Counted from the stretch's first letter, positions 1 to 9,358 are shown. The stretch is 64,000 bases of DNA from Chondrus crispus (GCF_000350225.1 NW_005179310.1:186001-250000), one strand, 5' to 3'. Made by a program: numbers and translations. The notes: a model not told the origin generated them from the sequence alone.

Positions 1-470
1 AAGCTGCTTTGCTTGTAACACTGCGGACAAGCGCAGACCGAGCCTCCCGATCAGACTTACACCTCAGCAGATCACGGTGCGGGCTAGAGTATATACTGAT
101 GATCTGGAAAACCCCTTTGCATCTATTGACGACTCGCATTCCCATGTCGTCCATCTGTAGACAATGTGTCGTGACAAAAAAAATGGTTGGCATATCATCA
201 TCAATCCACGAAAGTACGGAAAGGGGCAGTCAAGTCGCACATTGCAAGCATGGGCTACAAGAGTGCGTGCAATCCCTAGGAAACTGATTTCACGTACATG
301 TATCATTTGCGAGACAAAACCACGCCTTACCACAATATCGAGAGACACTTCATCTGATAGCGAAAGAACTCGCAATCCAACATGCGACTGGACTTTGTAC
401 AACGTCCTTCAGAGTTCACCAAGTGTGCAGTCCACATGGATATCGGAAATGACGCGGATCTGTAAATGAA
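1..470. other. Sequence upstream of the FEN/CXC ORF, no defined gene
   Basis: No complete gene is visible. A short plus-strand frame (164-469) in a different phase runs up to the large ORF that follows, and contains a CIIC dicysteine. It could be the displaced 5' part of that ORF, but I cannot align it to anything, so no product is assigned. Confidence 0.3.
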
Positions 471-2615
471 GTGCGCTTGAGATGGGACAAGCTTCATCAA
501 TCGCGGCACCTCATAACGCCACTTGCAGATTGCTTTGTCGATTTCACTGGTACCATAAAACATGGAAGCAAATCTCGCTTTCTGAAGTACTGTACTAGAA
601 ACAACCGAGAGATAGTATATCCGTGGAATGGCTTATTAGCATTGACTGATGACAATGTTGTCGTGTCTGGAAGCCTTTATGAAGCCACCTTCGAGCCATA
701 CTTCTCTATTCAAATAGATATTATGAACGCACTTCATTACAGGGGGGACAAAGTCGACAGAAGGACGTCACTGCTGAAAATTGTAACAGGAAAAATGAGA
801 ACTATCCTGCGGCCGTGGCTGAAGGGACCAAGGGCAAAATACTTGCATCAGATACATTTGCACATTGACGACCCATCGCGAGTGATTACTCACAAAGTAG
901 CCGAGCAGAGACGCAGAGATGCCGGCAGGAGCAAGTTAAATTCCCGTACCGGCGATGAGGGCTATAATATGAGCACTACAGTTAACAGACTCGACTTTCT
1001 AGACAACCTAAATGTGCCGTGGTCAACTCTCCTAAGTGACAGGTCGTACAAAGACGAGCTTGCTTCACTCCATTTGTTTTGTGCTGCGATTGCCGCATTC
1101 GACGTTATGAGTGAGTCGAACTATAAGACAAAGTTCAAGCCCTGTATGTATTTACACGATGGGATGTTTTCCCTTCAAGGAGATTTCAGCAATTGCGCTC
1201 CGAGGGACTACATTCCAAGAAGGCATACGCCAGACTGCGACAATATTCTGAAGGGTTCCGTGATGCTTAAAAAGAAAAGCGTTGCAGAAGGGCAGGCAGT
1301 TTGTGATGATCTTTTTATCATTCCCAGAACAAAGTGCTTGATTTTTAGAACAGATGGAGGGACGGAAATCGGCGAAATGGACATTAGTCACGGAGAGTCA
1401 GAAACCAGGTTCGTAACAGTGGTGGCGAATTATGTCGTGCAGGAGTTAAGTGTTTGGAAGTCGTCAAGGGGTAGCTCGTCATGCACTCGAAATTGTGCTT
1501 CTGTGATAGTATCAGATGACACAGATGTGTTCATGATTATGATGTGCAACCCACAGCTTTATGGCTTGGGTATAAAGCATGTGCTGAATGACACTGTTCA
1601 TGACGTTGATGAGGCAAGGAGAGTGCTTCGTAAGGCAGAGTTAACCGGAGAAGCGTCTGCTCTGGTGTACAATCTGGCAGGCTCAGACTATTTGCCGTAT
1701 ATATATGGAGTAGATCATGAGGTATTCTTAATGGCCTTTGTTTGGTTTAGACAGCATTTAGGAGGACTGAGCACTCCTGCTGAGCAGAATGTCGACCAGT
1801 TTGCACTATATTTTTGTTTGGTGTTCCTTTTCAAACGCGGCATCAGAGTTCTTTGCAATTCTCTACAGTACAAGAGCAAAATGGCATTTTTATGCACTCA
1901 AGTTCGAAGCGGTTTGAAGGGCTCTAAAGATGTTGAGGTGTTGAAAAAAGAGGTGTTCGTGTCAGAGCATTCTGTCGGGTCGACACTATGGCAGCGAGAC
2001 GTGCGCAATTTTGTTGCAGATTCGGCAACCTGTTCAAACGAACTCCTACCACCTGTTGGACATTTGATGTTACATGCCAAGAGGGCACAGTTCGTGGTTT
2101 TTAAATATTGGGGCGAGTCCGAGTCAAAGGACCTTTCACCATCTCGTGTAGTTGGGTGCAGTCCCACTTATGGATATGAAAATGATGGGGGCGTGCTGTT
2201 GGAGGATGTGGACTGTTTTTATCGTACTCAGAGGAATATTTCCTGTGCAGTACAGTTCTGCCGCTGCAAGGGAGACTGCTCTACGAAACGTTGCCTCTGT
2301 AACAAGAAGGGTAAGAAGTGCATAGGATGTCAATGCAATGAATTTATTTGTAGCAACAGAGTTAAAACGAGACATGAACTAGAAATAATTGACTGTATCG
2401 CTCAGAGTTCACTCTCTGAACATGGTGCGGAAAGGTCCGTTAATACTGGGCCCCTGGCCTCAGAAGTGGAGGTAGAGCTAGTGGAGAATGACGATGAAGA
2501 TGGCAACCAATCTGCCAGGGACGTTGTTCAAATCTTTGGTGCTTCCAGTTCGCAGAGCTCTTCGTCTGGAGAAATAGATTTGACAGAACTAGAAGATGTG
2601 AGCGCTTTACTCTAA
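471..2615 (+). CDS. Large ORF with FEN/PIN-like core and CXC cysteine-rich domain
   Basis: The frame encodes about 714 residues. It begins at a GTG after an in-frame stop near 450 and has no upstream ATG, so the 5' end is either spliced or broken. Around nt 1396-1530 a GESETRF segment is followed by VIVSDDTDVF, and near 1680 comes AGSDYLP. This spacing recalls the acidic E..(S/D)DxD..GxDY motifs of FEN/XPG-type PIN-fold nucleases. At about nt 2241-2365 a cysteine cluster (CRCKGDCSTKRCLC, then CIGCQC) matches the CXC/CRC DNA-binding repeat of tesmin/TSO1 proteins. The C-terminus is acidic and serine-rich. A similar order (HEEAD-like box, DDTD, GCD, CXC) recurs in multicopy uncharacterised proteins of many invertebrates that look like mobile-element genes; that comparison is from memory. 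Function is inferred: a nuclease-like protein of a selfish element, or a domesticated copy. Confidence 0.6.
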   Translation: MRLRWDKLHQSRHLITPLADCFVDFTGTIKHGSKSRFLKYCTRNNREIVYPWNGLLALTDDNVVVSGSLYEATFEPYFSIQIDIMNALHYRGDKVDRRTSLLKIVTGKMRTILRPWLKGPRAKYLHQIHLHIDDPSRVITHKVAEQRRRDAGRSKLNSRTGDEGYNMSTTVNRLDFLDNLNVPWSTLLSDRSYKDELASLHLFCAAIAAFDVMSESNYKTKFKPCMYLHDGMFSLQGDFSNCAPRDYIPRRHTPDCDNILKGSVMLKKKSVAEGQAVCDDLFIIPRTKCLIFRTDGGTEIGEMDISHGESETRFVTVVANYVVQELSVWKSSRGSSSCTRNCASVIVSDDTDVFMIMMCNPQLYGLGIKHVLNDTVHDVDEARRVLRKAELTGEASALVYNLAGSDYLPYIYGVDHEVFLMAFVWFRQHLGGLSTPAEQNVDQFALYFCLVFLFKRGIRVLCNSLQYKSKMAFLCTQVRSGLKGSKDVEVLKKEVFVSEHSVGSTLWQRDVRNFVADSATCSNELLPPVGHLMLHAKRAQFVVFKYWGESESKDLSPSRVVGCSPTYGYENDGGVLLEDVDCFYRTQRNISCAVQFCRCKGDCSTKRCLCNKKGKKCIGCQCNEFICSNRVKTRHELEIIDCIAQSSLSEHGAERSVNTGPLASEVEVELVENDDEDGNQSARDVVQIFGASSSQSSSSGEIDLTELEDVSALL

Positions 2616-3237
2616 ACGTTTAAGGGTCAATTGGAGATTGTAGGGGACTATGTAAAGATGGCGAATGGAGCGTAGCTAGGCAGTAGGGGAAAGACTGGAA
2701 TTTTCGACAAGCAGCCACATCGGGAAGAAACGGATTAAAGAAGTGAGAGCGGAAGGGGATACTGTATGTGGTGGTCATACGAGGAGCAATTGTAGCAGCC
2801 GATGTTTTGGGAGTGTGATTCCGTTAAGACCACAAATGCTTCTGACATAATGCACGAACAAGGACAAGGAAATGGCGTGGTTCCAAAGGGAAACGAAACA
2901 AAGACAAAGTGTGTTCACATGTTTGGAACAGTGAGCACTTGATATAGAATGATGTACTGTAGAAACAAGACTCAAAACGAGTCGAGATATGGTACTGCAG
3001 AATGCAGAGGCAGTTTTCGGGATCAGAATGGATGTACGGATTTATGATGGCGCTTTATGCCGCGGTCTAGAAATGAACCTTAAACTTTCGAAGTACAGCT
3101 CTAACATCTTCTACTTCTGTCAAACCTACTTCTCGGCTTGCCGCGGTGTTTGGTCGTCCAGCTTAAGTTGCCGTAGAAGTCAATTAGCTTCATGACTGCT
3201 CACGAGTGCGGAATGTCCATTCTCGTTGTGATGCATA
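2616..3237. other. Intergenic sequence between convergent ORFs
   Basis: About 620 bp separate the FEN/CXC ORF from the oppositely oriented methyltransferase. Short frames are present on both strands, but none shows a recognisable domain. I see no repeat or clear terminal inverted repeat. Confidence 0.4.
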
Positions 3238-4068
3238 TTAATTAGAAAGATATGTGGCAAAATCGTCTAAGGCAGAATAATCTCCCCGGAGCTCTAGCGG
3301 GAATGCCCGCAGAAACGCCTCGTTGTGTATATCGACCTTTTCTGATTGGCATAAAGCATAGCGGGTCCATACGAAGTACATTTCTTGGACATCTTGAGGC
3401 GGTGGGTTTTTCATGAGAGACTCCCGATTGGACCAAACAAACAGTCGGACAGTGTGGTAAATGTTTGGCTTAGGCTTGACTCGGTCGCCTGAAACGAGGA
3501 CTTGCTCGTTTTGGAACGGAATGCAGCCTGGAGGAATAGTCACTAAAAGATGCCCTTCCGAGTTTAACTTGTGTAAATGCGACATCACTTTATACCTATT
3601 CGAAAGTGGAAGTAGTGCACATCTGCAGAATGGTGTTGTTCTCCTAGTTCCTCTCTCAAACTTCAGTAATACTTCGTTAATTAAATCTTTTTCGAATGGA
3701 GGATTTGCTGCGCCGCCCTCAACTATCTCCTCGTTGCTTTCCCATGTGCCTTTGGAACCTAATTGGACATCTTCCACATCAGCGCTGCAGTACGCTTCCA
3801 GTACATCGCTGTGATTGAAGCAATCTGCAAAGAGTTCCGTGTCTACCATACTTGTAAAGCGCCACAGAGCATACAATGAAGGTGTTACAATCCATGAAGT
3901 TATAAACGAGTTTAATCTCATTTTCCGCTCTAGAGCCTGTAAAAGTACGGCTTGAAAGGAACTAGAGGAGGCCCCGGGCATTTCATCTCCGTTCGCCACC
4001 ATAACAGACCGCAGTGAGCCGTCGTTTTGCCCATCTTGTAAGCTTGTTCTGCAATAGCCTCTCCACAT
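3238..4068 (-). CDS. PCIF1/CAPAM-like N6-adenine methyltransferase domain protein
   Basis: The first ATG (4068) gives about 276 residues; the frame stays open to a TTG at 4080. The central signature is an LGSKGTW box followed by GGAANPPFEKDLINEV. This matches the conserved GS-G-F ... G-F-ANPPF block of the PCIF1 (phosphorylated CTD interacting factor 1, CAPAM) catalytic domain, with NPPF as the adenine-N6 methyltransferase motif. A preceding CFNHSDVLEAYCSAD stretch also fits the family. Known PCIF1 methylates the cap-adjacent 2'-O-methyladenosine of mRNA and carries an N-terminal WW domain. No WW domain is visible, and the protein is shorter than PCIF1, so this is a minimal or 5'-truncated catalytic module. 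It converges on the FEN/CXC ORF. Family membership is well supported; the substrate is unknown. Confidence 0.7.
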   Translation of the reverse strand: MWRGYCRTSLQDGQNDGSLRSVMVANGDEMPGASSSSFQAVLLQALERKMRLNSFITSWIVTPSLYALWRFTSMVDTELFADCFNHSDVLEAYCSADVEDVQLGSKGTWESNEEIVEGGAANPPFEKDLINEVLLKFERGTRRTTPFCRCALLPLSNRYKVMSHLHKLNSEGHLLVTIPPGCIPFQNEQVLVSGDRVKPKPNIYHTVRLFVWSNRESLMKNPPPQDVQEMYFVWTRYALCQSEKVDIHNEAFLRAFPLELRGDYSALDDFATYLSN

Positions 4069-4744
4069 CTTGTCTGCCAATGCCCAAGAAAGTAAAAACT
4101 CACGATGCTGGAGCGTTCCAGGCGATTACAAACGCACCTTATAGTACCGATAAATGCTGTTGTCCCCCCTGAGAGGCATGTTGATGACTGTTATGGGCAT
4201 GTGACTGTCCATAGAGCCCAAAAGGAATTATTCAAAACGTTTGCTCGCTTTTCAGAGCTCTGCGGGAAATGAGAGTAGTTCCACCACTGGATATGTAAAT
4301 GCACTGGATCTGCGAAGGACACAAAATGGAGAGAAGACGGTGCTGGAGATAATGGAGTCTCGGGAAGATGAAAACGGCGGTGTGCACACCTCGCTGTGTA
4401 GCATGTTTTCAGGGCGGACTGCGAGCGAACGAAATGGCCATTTCGTAATAAGAACGCAGATCTGAAAGCAGCTTACTCTTGAGTGTCGTTTTCTTGCCTC
4501 AAAACTGAATTTTAAGAAAGTGAAAGGGAGTTGTCTGGCGCTTTCCATCCCAAAGTCCTCGAAGAATTCTCTATCGAAGGCCAATTGGCGGTCGCTCTCT
4601 TGCCGCCAAGGTGATGACCGTTACCTCAACCTATTTTTCATTGCTTTTTTTCAGGTATTAGAACCTTGGAAAACAACCCCATGCATCACGATTTGCATCA
4701 TGTAAGCGCCAGGCCAGCAGGTGGTCACCGACTGACTAATGCCG
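4069..4744. other. Intergenic, no supported gene
   Basis: Short overlapping frames occur on both strands at about 4241-4584, but none carries a recognisable motif and they mirror each other. The right edge runs into the Tigger-like remnant at about 4745, whose left end is not recognisable here. Confidence 0.35.
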
Positions 4745-5079
4745 GCCAGGCGCACGAACACAAAAAGTGCCACGTGTCACACTGGTCCGGGTGTTATGCT
4801 GCTTTTTGCTGTTATGCTGTTTTTGAGACGGTTCAGGGTGTGACGAACTCAACTACAACGCAATCAAGTGATGAAGATGGGGGCGCAGAGGGCGAGGGAG
4901 AGAGAAGGACTGTTCCCTCTGTCGTTGAGATCGCGGAATTGTTTGGAGAGCTGGAAGTTTTGGCGACTGAATGCCAAGTTTCAGACGCTCTATTGTATCT
5001 GAGGTCGGCAAAGCGCGCATTTCTCACTGCAAAACACTACAGTGAACCAACACGGAGCAGGCAGACGTTAATTACCTAG

Positions 5080-6148
5080 TGTCTATCCGACTGGGGCTTG
5101 TCCTCATATCCCTAGCGTTTGTATGGTTTCCATATATGGAACCTAGGGCTTTTTCAGAAAATCGCTCAAATGCCGTTTGGTTCCATATATGGATCCTTAC
5201 GGCTATATCGAGGGCTTCCTTTGGGTACAGATTGAGCATATAATGCCTGCTCAGATAGGTTCTTCCACAATTCGAGCTCGTTTCTGACAGTGAGCTGATT
5301 CAGATGCATCTTCAACATATGAAATCAAACACTTCCAACCTATGCTAAGACTGCCATCGCTCGCACTGTGCAGTGTTCTGTGCACGAAGGCAGTCATAAA
5401 CGGAGATGATGCAGGGGGTTTTGTACAAGTTGGTCAACATTGTCGCTACAAAACGCCGTGGCCCAGTAAAAGCCTTTTTTGCGAAATACTGAAAATGGAC
5501 CTCTGAGAGAGTCAAATTGTCCCAACTTCCACGCCTTGAAAACGCACGTTTACGATTGTTAATTCTGTTGTGCTCCCGTGCAGTTGCTTATGGGCTGGCT
5601 GGCATTAAGCAATCTGGCGAAGTCTCGCTTGAACCAACCAGAATCTGATGGAGTTATACGGTCCAGAAACTAAGGTTCCATATATGGAACCTTAAAATCG
5701 CACGCTAGGGATATGAGGACAGCTCTTTTTTTGCAAAAAAAATTCAAAAAGCTACCTTGAGCACTATTTCCTTAACGTGCTTGTTTTCGGCAATAGCATC
5801 TTGCAGAACACCAGGATAGCAGCTTTGAATGCGCAAAAAGCTTAATAATATAATGCAGATTGAGTACTAAGTTGCCTTTTTAAACTGCCGTTTTTGATTT
5901 CGAAGTTATTTTACATGCGGTTTTAGGGTGGTTTAATAAAGCTTCTTTTCCATACATATCTAAAAGCGACCACCGAGAACATGCAATTTTCACATAGTTG
6001 TTTCTGGTCCCAAGTCAGAAGTCAAGTACGGTGGTGGGGGTATCATTTTCTTTCTTGTCGGGGAAGTCAAGAATAAAATAGGTCGAATACTGTCCTCATG
6101 TGAGGGCAAATGTCCTCACATGGGGAGGGGACAATGGTCGGATAGGCA
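5080..6148. mobile_element. 1069-bp non-autonomous element with CTAG target duplication
   Basis: The element starts TGTCTATCCGAC and ends GTCGGATAGGCA, a 12-bp terminal inverted repeat with one mismatch. CTAG is present at 5076-5079 and again at 6149-6152. Removing the element and one CTAG restores the reading of the paralogous Tigger copy at about 10155-10170, which shows a real insertion. It has no coding capacity. Its right part (about 5703-6148) is homologous in inverted orientation to the 500-bp element at 13546-14045. Several near-palindromic TTCCATATATGGAA boxes lie inside. Confidence 0.8.
5099..5721. repeat. Internal inverted-repeat module in the CTAG element
   Basis: A perfect 19-bp inverted repeat (TGTCCTCATATCCCTAGCG and its complement) occupies 5099-5117 and 5703-5721. 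GCT lies just outside both arms. This could be a further nested miniature element with a 3-bp duplication, or a subterminal repeat of the host element. No ORF is supported inside. Confidence 0.55.
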
Positions 6149-6255
6149 CTAGTGCATGAAAATAGATGTGACGACGTCACCTACTAATGCCATCTCCCAA
6201 TAGTGCTATTTTTGGGGTCTCGCACGGGGCGGCAATAATGGGTAGGGTCCCCTGT

Positions 6256-6881
6256 ACAGTTAAGGATTTGCCATTGATGCTCATATTGAGATCGTCTGGT
6301 GGTACGGGCGCTGGTCGACAAACACAGTGAATGAGTACAATGTACTCCCGAAGCACCGCTTCGGACTTATCCCTTTTTTTCCTCACTCACTAGCTTACCC
6401 CTCTCTACTCGTGAGGTACTACTTCTCTCTTATATAGTCAGCATCCCGCTACTCTCCAGCATCCTGCTGGTCCTCCAGCATCCCGCTGATTCTCCAGCGT
6501 CCCGCTAGTTGGTTCTCTCCCCGCGACCGTAGCATTCCGCACTCTACGCGTCTGCGCTCGTTTCCTTTCTGATATTCCCAAAGGTCGAGCTTACACTCAT
6601 CTACGATTCAACCACTCGACCTTTCCCCTCTTTCCCAGAGATCGCAATGTAAACGTAAACTGCTCAGGCAGATATACACGCCACTGCGTGTATTTAATTA
6701 CCAGCACTCAACAGTCTGTCCTAATTTTTCCACAACAGTACAGTAGATAGATCCCGAAGCGCCTCTGGTGATACGTGTGACATGTGCACACGTATGGAAC
6801 AGGGCCAGAAACCTTAACAGGCAGCGCCATTCCCACACACCCCTATGTGATTTTCAAATCCACCCCGATTCTTGGTTGCCA
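6256..6881. other. Upstream region of the TDP2-like gene
   Basis: This stretch carries a short tandem repeat (6437-6512) and AT-rich patches such as CTTATATAG near 6429 and GTATTTAATTA near 6690. No coding region is supported. It is the probable promoter and 5' UTR of the downstream gene. Confidence 0.4.
6437..6512. repeat. 4 x 19-bp tandem repeat
   Basis: Four consecutive 19-bp units start at about 6437, 6456, 6475 and 6494, with the consensus CCAGCATCCYGCTGRTYCT. The array lies about 370-445 bp upstream of the TDP2-like start codon. Confidence 0.75.
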
Positions 6882-8060
6882 ATGGCGTACGTCCTTTCCC
6901 TACCCCGCCGCAGCAGAGCTATCGCCTCTATCGCGACTACCCGTCGCCGGTCGATCAGAAGACTCCCCTCCTTTCCAGTCCGCGCCCTTCGCTTGCCGTC
7001 CGCATCACAAAGCGCTACCCAGATGACAACACAACCGCTTCGAGTATTGTCATGGAACATAGACATGGACACGCAGCCTATCAAACTCCGAGCTCGTGCA
7101 GTCGTCGCCCAGATTCGCAAATTGAAGCCTGATGTCGTCATGCTGCAAGAGGTCACTGAAGAGACCTTGCCGGTGCTCAGATGGAGCTTAGAACACAAAG
7201 GAAAGCCGAAAGATTCTAGCAGTGCGCACATCCTCGCTGTAGATGACAGTAAACAGACTGAGATAAAGGACGGGCAAGCTCGTGGCAAAGAGCAAGTTCC
7301 CTCACAGACAAAGGATGAGTGTACAGACGGGGCACTGTTGTATGATTTCCATATGGGCCAAGAATGGGATGTGGAACTGCCTTACTTCGCTATCCTCCTT
7401 ACAAAGTCAGACTTGTTCAAAAAGGAATCTATAGAGGTTACGGCTACGCGGTTCCCAGCCTCCCGTATGCACCGCGGAGTCGTTTGTGCCTCTGGTCAAC
7501 TGAAAACATCAGGACTACGCACTGCCTTCATCACAAGCCATTTAGAATCCCTCAAGGAGAGCAGCGATATTCGCAAGGACCAACTGCTTCAAATTTTTGA
7601 TCAACAGCGTGCTTTTGTGGAGGACAGCGTGATAACGGTTTTCGCTGGTGACACCAATCTGAGAGAGGCAGAGGTCTCAGCCGCAGATGTTGTCAAAACA
7701 GTGGCCGCTGAAAAGAAACGCCAACAGGATGGACAAGCCCAGAAAAAGAAGCGCCGCGTTGCCATGAAGGATAAATTCGTAGACGCATGGCTTGCCGCGG
7801 GTGCTGACCCCAATGAAAAATTTACGTGGGATACGGCCCGAAATGACAATCTCCAATTTGAAGGCGATTTCAAACCAAAGTCGAGGTATGATAGAGTCTT
7901 CTTGCTGTGGCCGAAGACGTCTGATGTTCAGGTACCAAGCCTTAAATTGGTCGGCAAGGACCGCCTTCCGTCATGTGGAAAGTTCATAAGCGACCACTGG
8001 GGCGTTTGTGTTGACTTGGTGCTTCAAGGATCTATGTCTTTACCAAAAGCTGCGAATTAA
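6882..8060 (+). CDS. TDP2-like tyrosyl-DNA phosphodiesterase (EEP superfamily)
   Basis: From the ATG at 6882 the protein has 392 residues; the frame is open further upstream but without an ATG. The endonuclease/exonuclease/phosphatase fold is clear in order: LSWNID (about 52-57), MLQEV (about 87), TSHLES, GDTNLREAEV (about 255), KFTWDT, SRYDRVFL (about 333) and SDHWG (about 369). The GDTNLR and SDHWG forms are typical of TDP2, which hydrolyses 5'-phosphotyrosyl bonds left by trapped topoisomerase II and needs Mg2+. The N-terminal 45 residues are rich in Arg, Ser and Ala and almost lack acids, like a mitochondrial presequence. An alternative start at the Met before TTQPLRVLSWN (nt 7024) would give a cytosolic/nuclear form. 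It converges on the dehydrogenase gene, 121 bp away. Confidence 0.85.
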   Translation: MAYVLSLPRRSRAIASIATTRRRSIRRLPSFPVRALRLPSASQSATQMTTQPLRVLSWNIDMDTQPIKLRARAVVAQIRKLKPDVVMLQEVTEETLPVLRWSLEHKGKPKDSSSAHILAVDDSKQTEIKDGQARGKEQVPSQTKDECTDGALLYDFHMGQEWDVELPYFAILLTKSDLFKKESIEVTATRFPASRMHRGVVCASGQLKTSGLRTAFITSHLESLKESSDIRKDQLLQIFDQQRAFVEDSVITVFAGDTNLREAEVSAADVVKTVAAEKKRQQDGQAQKKKRRVAMKDKFVDAWLAAGADPNEKFTWDTARNDNLQFEGDFKPKSRYDRVFLLWPKTSDVQVPSLKLVGKDRLPSCGKFISDHWGVCVDLVLQGSMSLPKAAN

Positions 8061-8181
8061 ATCGTACAAATGTACTAGACCACCACTCGGCAAGGCGTAC
8101 GTATTTCCTCAGTCTTGCCGCTAGTCTTCAAACTGCACGCAATTGCAAATGTTTGACTTGCTTGACATTATGCGAGCACTG

Positions 8182-9108
8182 TTACCACGCCGAAAACGCC
8201 TCCTTCTTGGGTAATTCCTTACCGTTGAGTCTCTCAAGGGTTCGGACGAGAGCCTGAGTGCCTAATCGTCCATCCCCACAGGCCATGAGGGATACATACA
8301 ATTGCTGTGCGAGTGCCAGGCCGGGAAGGGATATCTTCAGTTGCTTGCAAGCCTCAAGGGCGATACCAAGATCCTTCACGAAATGCTCGACGTAAAAGCC
8401 AGGTTGCATGTCTCCCTTGAGGATCCTTGGTGCGTAACTTTGAACAGAAAAGGAGCCAGCCCCGCCGCCGGCAATAGCAGCGAGATATGTCTCTAAGTCG
8501 AGACCGGCGACATGAGCGTACATAAGGCCCTCGCACATGCCCAACATGCTTGTGGCGATGCCAATCTGATTGGCCATCTTACAATGTTGCCCTGCTCCAG
8601 GACCGCCAAAGACGTTGACGGTGGACGCGAAACACTCGAGCAAAGGCATGACTTCTTTGATAGCATGGTCATTACCTCCAACCATGATACTGAGAGTTCC
8701 CTTTTTAGCGCCGACGTCACCTCCGGTGACTGGGGCATCGATGACAAACTTGTCTTGATTCATGGCCAGAGCTGCGAGCTCTGCAGCGAGACCGGGCTCC
8801 GAAGTTGTGAGATCAACAACGATTCCGCCCTCCTTCAACCCAGCTAGGACGCCAGTTCCTCCGCCGATGACTTCACGGACATCGGAAGGATAGCCGACCA
8901 TAGTGAAGACAATATCGGAGGCTTGCGCTACTTCAAGTGGACAGGAAACGAGGCGCGCGCCAGCGTCGACTAACGGTTGAGCTTTGGATGCGGTTCGGTT
9001 GTATACTGTTAAGGGGTATCCGGCAGTCATCAAATGACTAGCCATGGCGCACCCCATGACGCCGGTGCCGACCCATCCGACGCGAGTTTGTTGCGGCGAT
9101 GCAGGCAT
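8182..9108 (-). CDS. 3-hydroxyisobutyrate dehydrogenase / beta-hydroxyacid dehydrogenase family
   Basis: The 308-residue protein has the full family length and an ATG start. The N-terminal Rossmann motif GWVGTGVMGCAMASHL binds NAD(P). DAPVTGGDVGAKKGTLSIMVGG (about 120-141) is the substrate-binding signature, GAGQHCKMANQI holds the conserved catalytic Lys, and VEHFVKDLGIALE is the C-terminal helical signature. The family reversibly oxidises beta-hydroxyacids; members include valine-pathway 3-HIBADH, tartronate semialdehyde reductase and plant glyoxylate/succinic semialdehyde reductases. The substrate cannot be fixed from sequence. The first residues are not clearly a targeting peptide, so a cytosolic protein is most likely. 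Confidence 0.9.
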   Translation of the reverse strand: MPASPQQTRVGWVGTGVMGCAMASHLMTAGYPLTVYNRTASKAQPLVDAGARLVSCPLEVAQASDIVFTMVGYPSDVREVIGGGTGVLAGLKEGGIVVDLTTSEPGLAAELAALAMNQDKFVIDAPVTGGDVGAKKGTLSIMVGGNDHAIKEVMPLLECFASTVNVFGGPGAGQHCKMANQIGIATSMLGMCEGLMYAHVAGLDLETYLAAIAGGGAGSFSVQSYAPRILKGDMQPGFYVEHFVKDLGIALEACKQLKISLPGLALAQQLYVSLMACGDGRLGTQALVRTLERLNGKELPKKEAFSAW

Positions 9109-9196
9109 ATGGGAGGGATAGTGAAGATCAAGGTGTAGATTGCGGGGCGAGGAAAGATGTGTTGCGGAAAAAGCATGCAGATCTATCCTCTACTGC

Positions 9197-9208
9197 ATTT
9201 TATATATA
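9197..9208 (-). promoter_or_regulatory. Candidate TATA box of the dehydrogenase gene
   Basis: On the minus strand this reads TATATATAAAAT, about 90-100 bp upstream of the ATG at 9108. Position and composition fit a core promoter, but no transcript data are available. Confidence 0.45.
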
Positions 9209-9358
9209 GAGACGCGTGGCTGCGCTTCTTTCTCTGCTAAGAGTACACAGCTCCAGACGTGACTTCTAGGGCAGTCGGGAGCACTAGGACAACCTGTGTG
9301 AAATAATGTAGAACACGTGTCGTGAGATTTGGAGAGAGAATCGGAAGATTAACCAATA

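Larger units (their letters stand above)
4745..6254 (+). mobile_element. Tigger/pogo-like DNA transposon remnant, copy 1, with nested insertion
   Basis: From about 4745 the sequence is paralogous to copy 2 at 9359-10262. The shared frame (ending about 5079) encodes the C-terminal tail of a CENP-B/Tigger-like transposase: an acidic TQSSDED run, VVEIAELFGELEVLA, KRAFLTAKH and a final SRQTLIT box. The catalytic DDE domain is absent. Homology stops at 5079 and resumes at 6149, so the segment between is a later insertion. The right terminus reads CCCCTG followed by TA (6255-6256), matching the CAGGGGG start of copy 2 and the TA target duplication of pogo elements. It cannot be autonomous. Confidence 0.65.

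Noticed and set aside
4252..4584. 110-aa minus-strand ORF before the Tigger remnant
   Set aside because: No motif, no homologous copy in the window, and a plus-strand frame overlaps it.
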